Assembly: GCF_000472965.1 (NCBI RefSeq)
Contig: NZ_AXAU01000016.1
Location: forward strand, 1-64,000
DNA from: Bradyrhizobium murdochi
GTDB lineage: Bacteria > Pseudomonadota > Alphaproteobacteria > Rhizobiales > Xanthobacteraceae
Direction of reading: 5' to 3'
DNA length: 64,000 nt
Below, piece by piece: positions 42,691-51,084 of this stretch. A program made the position numbers and the translations under genes. Each line of letters starts with the position of its first letter. The first letter of the stretch is position 1. The notes below the pieces were generated by a model. It was not told the origin of the DNA, did not search any database, and saw only the letters and a program-made list of their open reading frames with translations.

Positions 42691-43989
42691 ATGTCGAAGT
42701 TCGGCGTTACAGTAATCGCTGTCGTACTGGTGACCGCGCTGTCGAGTGCCGCCACTGCGAAAGGGCGCGGACATTTTGCTCTCGGCCCACTGAGCAGCGT
42801 GAAATCCGCATTCGCCCGCGTGCTTGCGCCAGGGCTGTTCCTTGGCCGCCCCAAGCATCACCGCCGGGTGCATGCCCGTCGGATCAAAAACGCTCCCGTC
42901 GCTCTAAAAAGCGCACCGGTCGCTTTACAAAACATCCCGTCCGCTACGAACCAGCCCTCCGGCGAGGAGGGGTTGGTTGTTGGCAGGCTATTCACCGACC
43001 CCGCGGCACGCAGGCAGATCGCCGCGACTGCCGCGCTTGCTCACTGGCATGGTGACCGTGACACTACAGACGGGTGGTGGTCGCATGGCCATGGCGGATA
43101 TGGCTGGGTTGGGCCGTTGTTCTGGCCGTTCGCCTACAATGATATTTATGGTTATGCCATCTTCGGCGATGGCATCGGCTTCTGGGACTACGGCTACCCC
43201 GACATTTATGCCGGAATTTTTGGGCCTTACGGCAGTGACGAACTAGCAGCTTACATGGCACCGGATTCTTCCGGCCGAAGAGAACGAAGGATCCCGCCGC
43301 TGCAGCAGCTCTGCGGTGATGCCGGCCACGAGATTAGCGGTCTCGCCATTGATCAGATTCAGCGGGCGATTCAGCCGACCGAGGCGCAACGGGCCGCTCT
43401 GGACCGTCTTGCCGACACGTCCAACTCGGCCGCTCAGATCATTCAGGCATCTTGCCCGATGCAGCCCGGATCAACCGCGCCGGCCCGATTGGCCCTGATG
43501 CAGCAGCGCACAGCGGCTATTCTCACTGCAGTGATATCCATGGAGCCGCTGCTGGGGGAACTTTATGATCTGCTGAATGACGAGCAGAAAACACGGCTCA
43601 ACGCACTCGCTGACGATCAGCTCAAGACGGCGTCCGCAAACGGGGCCATGAAGGCGGCGCCGGACCAAGGCTGCGAAGCGTCCCTGCCAGCCGCGTTGCA
43701 ATGGCCGGCCGGCGAGATCGAAGCCACGCTACACCCGAACGATGCCCAACGCGACGCGCTTGAACGGCTGCAGCGTGCCAGCGCCAGAGCTGTCGAGATG
43801 CTAAGCTATGAATGTCAGCCGAAAGATGCGATCACCCCACACGCTCGCCTCGCCGCGATGGATGGTCGGCTCAGTACCATGCAACAAGCCATCAATCTGG
43901 TGAGCGACGCTCTGGAAGACTTCTATGCCACACTGAGTGATGAGCAGAAGTCTCAATTCGAGTTGATCGGACCAAAACGAGCGCCATGA
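42691..43989 (+). CDS. Secreted protein with two Spy/CpxP-like modules
   Basis: The 432-residue protein has a signal peptide (residues 1-24), a basic stretch with HHRRVHARR, a His/Gly/Trp/Tyr-rich segment (about 118-175, HWHGDRDTT, WWSHGHGGYGW, GFWDYGYPDIYAG) and two homologous helical modules (about 205-315 and 325-425). Each module has a Cys before the helix, a P-T/N-x-A-Q-R-x-A-L-x-R-L repeat and a closing LNDEQK or LSDEQK, the LTxxQ-type motif of Spy/CpxP periplasmic chaperones. Two modules in tandem and the aromatic linker are unusual for Spy. I use ATG 42691 because GGGAGGTG precedes it. Confidence 0.82.
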   Translation: MSKFGVTVIAVVLVTALSSAATAKGRGHFALGPLSSVKSAFARVLAPGLFLGRPKHHRRVHARRIKNAPVALKSAPVALQNIPSATNQPSGEEGLVVGRLFTDPAARRQIAATAALAHWHGDRDTTDGWWSHGHGGYGWVGPLFWPFAYNDIYGYAIFGDGIGFWDYGYPDIYAGIFGPYGSDELAAYMAPDSSGRRERRIPPLQQLCGDAGHEISGLAIDQIQRAIQPTEAQRAALDRLADTSNSAAQIIQASCPMQPGSTAPARLALMQQRTAAILTAVISMEPLLGELYDLLNDEQKTRLNALADDQLKTASANGAMKAAPDQGCEASLPAALQWPAGEIEATLHPNDAQRDALERLQRASARAVEMLSYECQPKDAITPHARLAAMDGRLSTMQQAINLVSDALEDFYATLSDEQKSQFELIGPKRAP

Positions 43990-44049
43990 CCAGACGGCTT
44001 ACTGGCGCCAAACCGACCAGCAATTCCACTTCCCGACCGATCGGCGCCC

Positions 44050-45138
44050 TCACCCCTTGCGCATTTTGCTGAGCAGGTAGTTGTCGTAATAGTTCTCCGC
44101 GATCTGCGTATAGAACAGCACTTCCTTCATGTACGCGTCGTGGCTCTCCTTGGTCTTCTTGAACAGCGGTTTCTTCTCGGCGATTTCGTTCAGATGGTCC
44201 TGCGTGGCCTTGTAGCAGGCTTCCATGACCGGCTGCGGAAACGCGCGCAGCTCCGCTCCATTGGCGACAAGCCGCTTCAGCGACGCAGGATTGACGCTGT
44301 CATATTTTTCGATCATCCACGCGCCGGCTGCCGAAGCGGCCTGGTTGAGGATCGCCTGGTATGGCTTGGGAAGCGCATTCCACTTCTCGTCGTTCACGGC
44401 CATGTGAAGCATGGCCCCGCCTTCCCACCAGCCGGGAAAATAGTAGTACTTAGCCACCTTGTAGAAGCCGAGCTTCTCATCGTCATAGGGACCGACGAAC
44501 TCCGCGGCATCGATCGTTCCTCGCTCGAGCGCCGGATATACGTCACCTCCCGCGATCTGCTGCGGCACGACGCCAAGCCTTGCGAGCACATGGCCGCCCA
44601 TGCCTGCTATGCGGAATTTCAGGCCTTTGAGATCGTCGACCGTCTTGATCTCCTTGCGGAACCAGCCGCCCATTTGCGTGCCGGAATTGCCGCACAGAAT
44701 CGCGTGCGCCTTGAAGGGCTTCAGCGCCTCGTTGCAGAGATCAGCGCCGCCGCCGAACGTCCACCAGGAATGCTGATGGCGATGGTTCATGCCAAACGGC
44801 GCGCCCGTCGCATAGGCCAGCGCCGGCTCCTTGCCGATGTAGAAATAGAGCGGCGTCTGCGCGATCTCGACGGTCGAAGAGCTCACCGCATCAAGCGCCT
44901 GCAGGCCGGGCACGATCTCGCCGGCCGCAAAGGTCTGAATCTGAAACTTGTTGTCGGTGGCATCAGCCACGTATTTCGCGAAAGTCTGCGCCGTGCCGAA
45001 GATGGTTTCGAGCGACTTCGGAAAGCTCGAAGTCAAACGCCATTTGATCTCGGGCGCTGCTTGCGCGATCGCAGGCGCCGCAACCAGCGTCGTCGCGCCG
45101 ACCACGGCGCTGCCTTTGAGGAAGGTACGGCGTTTCAT
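44050..45138 (-). CDS. TRAP transporter substrate-binding protein (DctP family)
   Basis: The 362-residue protein begins with a twin-arginine signal (RRTFLKG, then an Ala-rich stretch to about residue 28) and has IKWRLTSSFPKSLETIFGTAQTFAKYV, GGWFRKEIKTVDDLKGLKFRIAGMGGHVL and FVGPYDDEKLGFYKVAKYYYFPGWWEGG, as in the DctP group annotated for mannitol or chloroaromatic acids. It binds an organic acid in the periplasm. The membrane subunits DctQ and DctM are not in the window. It is divergent from the cyclase-family hydrolase gene. Confidence 0.93.
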   Translation of the reverse strand: MKRRTFLKGSAVVGATTLVAAPAIAQAAPEIKWRLTSSFPKSLETIFGTAQTFAKYVADATDNKFQIQTFAAGEIVPGLQALDAVSSSTVEIAQTPLYFYIGKEPALAYATGAPFGMNHRHQHSWWTFGGGADLCNEALKPFKAHAILCGNSGTQMGGWFRKEIKTVDDLKGLKFRIAGMGGHVLARLGVVPQQIAGGDVYPALERGTIDAAEFVGPYDDEKLGFYKVAKYYYFPGWWEGGAMLHMAVNDEKWNALPKPYQAILNQAASAAGAWMIEKYDSVNPASLKRLVANGAELRAFPQPVMEACYKATQDHLNEIAEKKPLFKKTKESHDAYMKEVLFYTQIAENYYDNYLLSKMRKG

Positions 45139-45349
45139 GATGTGCTTACTCCCTTAAAGGAAAGTCGATTGGCGTGGGACAAAGCGCCTTCCGCGTCCGT
45201 TTGATCTCATCATAACGGACTTCGAGGCATGCGTGAAAGCACAACCTCACCGTCATCAGGCGAATTGTCGCTTGAACCGCCTCAATCGGACCAGCATTAT
45301 TTATCCCAGGGGTGCCGTCTCCAGAGCGCCCTCTCCTGGGAGGTTACCG

Positions 45350-46303
45350 ATGAAAGCATTCACATTGGGTGCGGCGATCGCGCTTGCGTTCTCCGCCGCT
45401 GCCTACGCGCAAGCGCCAACCTGGACCGTTCCGTCCGAAAGCCAGCGCTGTCCGTCGAAATGGGGCGCGGCCGACGAGCGCGGTTCGGCCAATCACCAGA
45501 AGCCCGCGGCCGTGATGAACGCGGCGAAGCTGATCAAAACCGGCGAGGTGATCGAGCTCGCGCACGTGCTCGGTCCCAGCATGGCGTTCTTCGGAACGCG
45601 GCGCTTCGATATGCATACCAAGCGCACGTTCATGAACCAGTTCTCCAACATGCGTGGCTCGAACGAAGAGATTATCATTACCGAGCTCGGCCAGGTCGGC
45701 ACGCAGTTCGACGGCTTTGCGCACCAGACCCACCTCAATAGCTGGTACAATTGCCAGAAGGTCGACGAGAATAGCGATCGCACCGGATTCAAGAAGTTCG
45801 GAATCCATAATGTGGGCACGCTGTTCACGCGCGGCGTGCTGATCGACGTCGCCGGCTTCAAGGGCGTCGAGATGCTGGGCGACAATTACGAAATCACCGT
45901 GGAAGATCTCGAGGGTGCCCTGAAGAAGCAAAACCTGACGCTGCAGCCCGGCGACGCGGTGCTCATTCACACCGGCTGGGGCAAGCTCTACGGCAAGGAC
46001 AACCCGCGCTACGTGAAATCCTGCCCGGGCATCGGCGTGCCGGCCGCGCTCTGGCTAGCCGCAAAGGACCCGATGCTGCTCGGCGCCGACAACTGGCCGG
46101 TCGAGGTCTCACCCAACCCCGACAAGCAATTGTCGCTTCCGGTGCACCAGATCGCGCTCGTGGTGAACGGCATCCATCTGTTGGAGAATCTCAAGCTCGA
46201 CGAGCTCGCGCAAAAGGGCGTCGGCGAATTCGCCTTTGTGATGCAGCCGCTCAAAATTCAGGGCGGCTCGGGCTCCACGGTGTCGCCGATCGCGGTGAGG
46301 TAG
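45350..46303 (+). CDS. Secreted cyclase-family (kynurenine formamidase-like) hydrolase
   Basis: The 317-residue protein has a signal peptide (residues 1-20, ending AYAQA) and the cyclase-family metal-hydrolase core. The usual HGTHxDxPxH motif appears as GQVGTQFDGFAHQTHL, where the first His is replaced but Asp and the following His remain. VLIHTGWGKLYG and GIGVPAALWLAAKDPMLLGADNWP are conserved family parts. Kynurenine formamidase and related lactamases belong here. GGGAGG precedes ATG 45350. A TRAP binding-protein gene is divergent, which suggests the pair handles one substrate. Confidence 0.88.
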   Translation: MKAFTLGAAIALAFSAAAYAQAPTWTVPSESQRCPSKWGAADERGSANHQKPAAVMNAAKLIKTGEVIELAHVLGPSMAFFGTRRFDMHTKRTFMNQFSNMRGSNEEIIITELGQVGTQFDGFAHQTHLNSWYNCQKVDENSDRTGFKKFGIHNVGTLFTRGVLIDVAGFKGVEMLGDNYEITVEDLEGALKKQNLTLQPGDAVLIHTGWGKLYGKDNPRYVKSCPGIGVPAALWLAAKDPMLLGADNWPVEVSPNPDKQLSLPVHQIALVVNGIHLLENLKLDELAQKGVGEFAFVMQPLKIQGGSGSTVSPIAVR

Positions 46304-46343
46304 CGGCTTATCACAGTTCGTAACCCGCATGACCGTCGCTCGC

Positions 46344-46388
46344 GCTTCGGTTCTGGTCGAACCAGAACCGAAGCTCGGATTTTTGCTT
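46344..46388. terminator. Terminator hairpin between convergent genes
   Basis: GCTTCGGTTCTGGT pairs perfectly with ACCAGAACCGAAGC around CGA (46344-46374), followed on the + strand by TCGGATTTTTGCTTT. It can end transcription of the hydrolase gene and, from the other side, of the micro-ORF pair. Confidence 0.88.
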
Positions 46389-46412
46389 TCGCGTCTGTTC
46401 ACGCCAACCGGG

Positions 46413-46535
46413 CTACTCCTCGGTCGGGCCCGGAAGGAGACGGCGAAGGCGCTGAGCTTCGTGCCACGCCTCAAGACCCTCCTTCCCAAGGCGCGCGAGC
46501 CTGGTTGCCAACTGCACGAGGATGAGTGTGATCAT
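46413..46535 (-). CDS. 40-residue micro-protein, coupled to the gene before it
   Basis: ATG 46535 overlaps the stop of the preceding small gene in ATGA, and GGGGCGGC lies upstream. The product is helical and basic: MITLILVQLATRLARLGKEG, then LEAWHEAQRLRRLLPGPTEE. The first 14 residues are hydrophobic and could insert in a membrane or form an amphipathic helix. No family is recognised. The coupling and the natural composition argue for translation. Confidence 0.55.
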   Translation of the reverse strand: MITLILVQLATRLARLGKEGLEAWHEAQRLRRLLPGPTEE

Positions 46536-46744
46536 GGCTGCCGCCCCGCTTTAGCAAGCAGACGCCCGGTCCGATGCCCGGCGTCCTCAGTCGGTTTGAA
46601 CCCGCGGGCGGCAAGGTACTGCGCAACGACACGGTCAGCCCGCCGCTGACGGGCTTCGATTTGAACGCGCAACAATCGGGTGAAAAACGAGGGTTTTCCG
46701 GTCGGGGCAGAAAACCAGGCCCCAGTGGTGAGTACGTTCGCCAT
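46532..46744 (-). CDS. Small conserved-looking hypothetical protein
   Basis: The 70-residue product begins MANVLTTGAWFSAPTGKPSF and continues with a basic helix (RLLRVQIEARQRRADRVVAQYLAARGFKP). AAAGGAGCC lies seven bases before the ATG, a strong ribosome site. Proteins with this shape occur in Bradyrhizobium without known function. It ends in a four-base overlap with the 40-residue micro-protein gene. Confidence 0.66.
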   Translation of the reverse strand: MANVLTTGAWFSAPTGKPSFFTRLLRVQIEARQRRADRVVAQYLAARGFKPTEDAGHRTGRLLAKAGRQP

Positions 46745-46981
46745 GGATGGCTCCTTTATCGGAGTTGTCCTTGGGCGAATTTCCTTCCCTGATACGAGAG
46801 ATAGGTACTGGTGCCAACAAATGCGAGATCAAATACCTCGCACTCATGCATCAATTTTGCACCTCGCCGCGCAAAATGCCTGACGCAATCACATGGCTGT
46901 AATATCAAATACGCATGTCCGCCGGCCCAAGCGAATCATCTGATCTGCGAGATCACTGGGCGGAGTGTGAGTCGCGAGCGC

Positions 46982-47332
46982 TCACTTCGCGAATGGGTTC
47001 ACCCAGCCTCCCCGGCCCGTGGGCGCGCGCGGCGGATAGGCCGTCTCGAGATAGCTTAGGACCTTTTCGCGGTCCTTGTCGTCGAGCGGCGGCATGTTGT
47101 GGCGGCGGATCATCAGGTTGATCGAATCCTCCCACTGCGCGCGCGTCATGCCCTGCTGCGCCACCAGACGGAAACCGTGGCAGGCGGTGCAGGCGTAGAA
47201 GGTCTCGTCGCGGCCGGGACCTGCGGGAAACTCCTCCGGACTTTCCTCGCGTGGCGCAAAGTTTGTCTGCGCCATGGCCGGCACGATCCAGAGCGCGCCG
47301 GCCATCGCGAACCACACCAAGCGCTGCATCAT
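46982..47332 (-). CDS. sorB: Monohaem cytochrome c, SorB-like
   Basis: The 116-residue protein has a signal peptide (residues 1-21) and one haem-binding motif CTACH (48-52), then GMTRAQWEDSINLMIRRHNMPPLDDKDREKVLSYLETAYPP, which matches small c-type cytochromes partnering sulfite dehydrogenases; a Met near residue 80 would be the sixth ligand. It accepts electrons from the molybdenum subunit encoded immediately upstream, whose stop overlaps this start in ATGA. It is periplasmic. Confidence 0.88.
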   Translation of the reverse strand: MMQRLVWFAMAGALWIVPAMAQTNFAPREESPEEFPAGPGRDETFYACTACHGFRLVAQQGMTRAQWEDSINLMIRRHNMPPLDDKDREKVLSYLETAYPPRAPTGRGGWVNPFAK

Positions 47333-48627
47333 CCGACCAGCACGGCGATGCGATGCATGGCGTTGCCGCCATAGCCTTGCGGATTCCAGAAGCCGGCCTG
47401 ATGCGGCTGCATCGCGCCCTTGGAATCGGTGGCGCGCGCCCAGATCTCGAAATAGCCGTCACTCGGCAGTTTCAAGGTCGCGGTCCAGCGCTGCCAGTCA
47501 TACTTGTTCTTCGGTTTCTCAAGCGTGGCCCGCTGCCAACTCGCGCCGAAATCGGTCGAGATATCCACCTGCTTGACGGTGAGATCGCCGGCCCAGGAGG
47601 CACCGCGCAGCTTCAGCTCCTTGGTGCCGGCCGCGAACTTGGCGCCGTTGGCCGGATTGGTGATGATCGAGCGCACCGGCATCGATTCCAGAATGCGGAA
47701 GTTTGCCGGATCGGCCTTGCCGCCGGGCACCATCGGCTTGATCGGGGTGCGGTAGGAAAACTCCGTCATGCCGGGGCCATCATGCTCGCGGTCGCGGATG
47801 GTGATGCGCGTCAGCCATTTCTGCGAGGCCGAGCCTGACCAGCCTGGAACAACCAGGCGCACCGGCCCGCCATGGATGTTCGGCAGCGGCTTGCCGTTCA
47901 TGGCCCACACGATCATCGTGTTGGGATCCATCGCCTTCTCCAGCCGCACGCCGCGTGAGAGGCTCGGCTTATTGGGGTCGCCCGACAGATGAAGATCGGC
48001 CGCATAATGTGCGGTGTATTTTGCTGATGGCTTCAGGCCCGCCTTCTTGAGCAGATCGGCGAGCGGCACGCCGGTCCATTCGGCGCAGCCCGCCCCGCCA
48101 TTGTTCCACTGGTTGCCGCGCGCCGGCGGCGAGAAGCCCGCACGGCCGTTGCCGCCGCATTCCAGCACCATGCGCCGCGTCACGGCCCTGTATTTTGACT
48201 TCAACTCGCCGAGCGTGATCTCGAGTTTGTTGTTAACCTCACCATCGATAGTGATCTTCCAGGCGTCGGGATCCTTCGCCTCCTCGGGGATCTGCCCGTT
48301 GTTGCGGATGTAAAACTTCTCGATCGGCGTGGTGTCGTCGTCGAGCAGGCTTTCCGGCGTCTCGGCAACCAGCGGCTTTTCGCCGAGCACGACGAGGCCT
48401 TCGTGCTTGCCTGGATATTTCAGGTATTGCGGTCCCTTGGCCGGAGGGGATGCGGCCGGAGCGGCCTGCGCATGGGCCTGAGGGATTCCGCCGCCGTTGC
48501 GTGACAGCGGCGTCGCGCCTCCGATGACGGCGCCGATCGCAGCCAGTCCTGAACTGCCCAAAAATCTGCGCCGGCTGGTATTGAAATTGTTGCCGTTGGG
48601 CGCATCGCGCCCGGACTCCCGCGCCAT
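47329..48627 (-). CDS. sorA: Sulfite dehydrogenase molybdenum subunit, SorA-like
   Basis: The 432-residue enzyme has a twin-arginine signal (SRRRFLGSSG at residues 18-27, then an Ala/Gly-rich stretch to about 55), a sulfite-oxidase molybdopterin fold with the molybdenum-ligating Cys157 in LECGGNGRAGF, GGAGCAEWTGVPLADLLKKAG, and a C-terminal dimerisation domain (about 300-430, WAGDLTVKQVDISTDFGASWQ). It oxidises sulfite in the periplasm and passes electrons to SorB. SoxC-type sulfur dehydrogenase is an alternative, but sox genes are absent. GGGAGG before ATG 48627 fixes the start. Confidence 0.9.
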   Translation of the reverse strand: MARESGRDAPNGNNFNTSRRRFLGSSGLAAIGAVIGGATPLSRNGGGIPQAHAQAAPAASPPAKGPQYLKYPGKHEGLVVLGEKPLVAETPESLLDDDTTPIEKFYIRNNGQIPEEAKDPDAWKITIDGEVNNKLEITLGELKSKYRAVTRRMVLECGGNGRAGFSPPARGNQWNNGGAGCAEWTGVPLADLLKKAGLKPSAKYTAHYAADLHLSGDPNKPSLSRGVRLEKAMDPNTMIVWAMNGKPLPNIHGGPVRLVVPGWSGSASQKWLTRITIRDREHDGPGMTEFSYRTPIKPMVPGGKADPANFRILESMPVRSIITNPANGAKFAAGTKELKLRGASWAGDLTVKQVDISTDFGASWQRATLEKPKNKYDWQRWTATLKLPSDGYFEIWARATDSKGAMQPHQAGFWNPQGYGGNAMHRIAVLVG

Positions 48628-48999
48628 GATATCCTCCCTCATTGCCCTATGCCGGGCTTTTTGGCCGCAGTTCCCTTCAGGAAACCCGGCTGGCGGGAGT
48701 ATTCGCGTTTTGCGGCCTTGCCGCAAGACGGCCTGGAGCCGCCGCGCAGGATCGTGCGCTTCGAGGCGTCCGGCATTGGCGTCAATTTGCCGCTCGACAC
48801 GGCCGACAAACCTTGCGAGATTCGCAAAATGCGACCGCCGCACAAGAAAGGCGGGACACGCTTGTCGTCAGACATGCATTGCTCGCACTTCTTTACTGGC
48901 AGCAATCATCATCACCGGTCGCTGAGGGGCAGGTTATCGTCTCTATCGAGGCATCGCCCGATAGCGCCAAGTCAAAGTTGGAAACAGCGGAGACCTGCC
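48628..48999. other. Divergent upstream region of sorA and a small gene
   Basis: About 370 bases between sorA and the gene at 49000. The + strand is open in several frames but without a ribosome site or natural composition. It should hold the sorA promoter. No clear inverted repeat is seen. Confidence 0.45.
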
Positions 49000-49317
49000 A
49001 TGACTAGTATCCAAGAAGCTCCGAGCAAGCTCGTTCTGAAAGCAGGCTCGACCACGCTTACTTTCGACAAGGATTCCGGCAAGGCGATCCTGCAGCAGAA
49101 AATGTTGCTGTGGAACAAGAAGCCAGTCGAGTTCCCGCTCTCCGAAATCGACGACATCGCGGTGAAGTCAGACGTGGACAGCCTTTCAGGCGCGCCAATC
49201 CACCACAGCGTCATGCACAGGCGCAATGGCGAGATCACCGTCCTGACCACCGAGGAAGCCAACGAAGCTGCCGAGACGGTCAAGAAGCTGCGTGGATTTG
49301 TCGGATTGCAGAGTTGA
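49000..49317 (+). CDS. Hypothetical beta-rich protein
   Basis: The 105-residue protein reads as strands with polar turns (SKLVLKAGSTTLTFDKDSGK, VEFPLSEIDDIAVKSD) and a closing helix (TEEANEAAETVKKLRGFVGL), a layout like PH-like domains. Homologues are probably limited to relatives, and I recognise no function. CGGAGA precedes ATG 49000. It has no signal peptide. Confidence 0.72.
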   Translation: MTSIQEAPSKLVLKAGSTTLTFDKDSGKAILQQKMLLWNKKPVEFPLSEIDDIAVKSDVDSLSGAPIHHSVMHRRNGEITVLTTEEANEAAETVKKLRGFVGLQS

Positions 49318-49543
49318 GGCGCAGGATGGCCACGGCTTGGTGTAGGAACGCGCAGTCGGAACGATGTCCGTTCGTCGGTTTTCAGTGGCGTGAACGAGAT
49401 GCGCGCCTCTTAGCTCGACATCGCGAATAGAGCCGCCGCATGCGGACCATCGCTGGCATGCTCCGCAAACGATGTGCCCCAACCCTCACGCAAGAGGCGA
49501 GAAGGGGTAAAATGTCACGCGGTCACATCCAAGGAGCAACAAC

Positions 49544-49735
49544 ATGACCCCACACATCCCCGAGGAACGTTCAACGAGGTTGATCGACTGGAATCCCTTC
49601 GTGATCGTGGACAACACGATGCCGCCTCGAGATCCTGATGAAGACGGCGAGGACGAAGAGGAAGAGGAAGAGGACGAGGACGAAGAAGAGGGCGCCGACG
49701 AAGCGCCGATCGTACGCGAGCCGGACGAAGACTAA
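49544..49735 (+). CDS. Small highly acidic protein
   Basis: The 63-residue protein has a normal N-terminal half (MTPHIPEERSTRLIDWNPFV, then DNTMPPRDP) and an almost purely acidic segment of Asp and Glu at about residues 31-51, ending APIVREPDED. AAGGAG lies nine bases before the ATG. Such proteins can mimic nucleic acid or bind cations or basic proteins. No family is recognised. The purine-biased GA repeats encoding the acidic run are prone to slippage, so length may vary among strains. Confidence 0.62.
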   Translation: MTPHIPEERSTRLIDWNPFVIVDNTMPPRDPDEDGEDEEEEEEDEDEEEGADEAPIVREPDED

Positions 49736-49962
49736 GCGACATGGTGCGCATCAAAACGACGCCCGCCGACCGCTCTGAACTTGTCGGTCGACTGCTCTAG
49801 ATAATGAAACTTCAGCCCGTCGACGACCTTGTTGACCACCTTGCGCTCGGCGCGCATCGCGAGCCCGACCAGGTTGAGCTCGGCACGGATCTCCGCCCTC
49901 ACCACCTCGCGATTGGCGGCATCACGCGTGATCTGACCATTCGTGGCCGCAGTGCACTTCAT
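49732..49962 (-). pseudogene. Truncated duplicate of the DUF2000 gene C-terminus
   Basis: Residues 14-53 of this frame (DAANREVVRAEIRAELNLVG, then LAMRAERKVVNKVVDGLKFH) repeat the C-terminal 40 residues of the DUF2000 protein at 51085-51495 with few changes, and the DNA at 49805-49940 closely matches 51092-51225. The upstream 90 residues of the domain are missing and the end runs on into unrelated sequence. It is a partial duplicate, most likely not functional, on the same strand and about 1.3 kb from the intact gene. Confidence 0.75.
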
Positions 49963-49997
49963 CAGAAGCTCGGCTCAGGCCAGGCGCACGCCTATTC

Positions 49998-50864
49998 TCA
50001 GCGTGTATCGACCCTGTAAGCCACAACAGTGCCTTCCATCATCATCGGGATCATGACGGTACCATCCGGCCCCATCCCGAGATCGGCGCTCCCCTTCGCG
50101 AGCGGAAGGAGGCGCGTCGCTGTGCCATCGCTCGCGATGCGAAACAGCCCGCCGGTCATCCAATCGGTGACGAGGTAGCCGCCCTTGCCATCGGGTTCGA
50201 CGCCGTCAAGATTGCCGACTGGTGCCGAGCTTCCCAGATCGGACACTTTCTTCGTCGCGAGATCGACCGCCTTCATGCGGCCGGGCACCTTCGTCGAGAA
50301 GTCCGGGGCCATCTTGCCCCACGACGCAACCACAAGCCGGCCGTCCTCGGCGAGGAGCCCGTTCGGATTTTCGAGCGCGTCATCCTGCATCAGGAGAGAC
50401 AGCTTGCCGCCGTCGAGCACCCAAATGCTGTTTGACACCATATCGGAAGCGTAAATCCGTCCACTCTTGTCGGCGGCGAGGTCGTTCAAGAACTTGGATC
50501 CGGGTGCCTCGAACCGGTTTACGACTTCGCCCTTGGCGGGGTCGATTTCCGCGATCCGGTCCACATCTGCGACGTAGAGCTTGCCATCGGCAAGCGCGAG
50601 CCCGGTCGGACTGTCGAGCCCCTTGATCCACTCGATTGTTACGACCTTTCCATCCGGCCCGAGCTTTGAAACGAAGCCATTCCCATCCTTTTTCATCGCA
50701 TCGCCGTTGACGTTCGACACATAGACCGCCCCCGCAGTTCGGTCGAAGACCGCCGATTCGGGGTTCTTGAAGCCACTCGCCTCCCACAGCTTCTGAGGTT
50801 CCGCGGCGCCGGCGCTGAAGGTAAGAACAGCTAACATTAGTGCGGAGAGCTGAGGTGTCCTCAT
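49998..50864 (-). CDS. Secreted SMP-30/NHL-like beta-propeller protein
   Basis: The 288-residue protein has a signal peptide (residues 1-20, ending AGAAE) and repeated propeller blades: NPESAVFDRTAGAVYVSNVNG, GLDSPTGLALADGKLYVADVDRIAEID, FLNDLAADKSGRIYASDMVSNSIWVLD and NPNGLLAEDGRLVVASWG. This resembles SMP-30, gluconolactonase and strictosidine-synthase-like proteins, which bind a divalent metal in the centre and hydrolyse lactones or organophosphates. The exact activity is unknown. It sits between a truncated and an intact copy of a DUF2000 segment. Confidence 0.85.
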   Translation of the reverse strand: MRTPQLSALMLAVLTFSAGAAEPQKLWEASGFKNPESAVFDRTAGAVYVSNVNGDAMKKDGNGFVSKLGPDGKVVTIEWIKGLDSPTGLALADGKLYVADVDRIAEIDPAKGEVVNRFEAPGSKFLNDLAADKSGRIYASDMVSNSIWVLDGGKLSLLMQDDALENPNGLLAEDGRLVVASWGKMAPDFSTKVPGRMKAVDLATKKVSDLGSSAPVGNLDGVEPDGKGGYLVTDWMTGGLFRIASDGTATRLLPLAKGSADLGMGPDGTVMIPMMMEGTVVAYRVDTR

Positions 50865-51084
50865 GGTAGCCTCCTCGTGCTGCCCCGACGAACGAACAAG
50901 CCTGTTACGGCAGATGTTCCTCAGCTCTTCTTTGAAATTGCGCCGCCGGGTTAGTCGGGCAGATGCAGTCTGACTTGGTAGGTCAATCGCAGTGGCTGCC
51001 CTGGGGTCACTCGTTATTCTATTACCTCTTCAACGAGGCCAGCCTGGCGCAACCCGGGCCAATAGCTCAGGCTTTCGAAAACGC

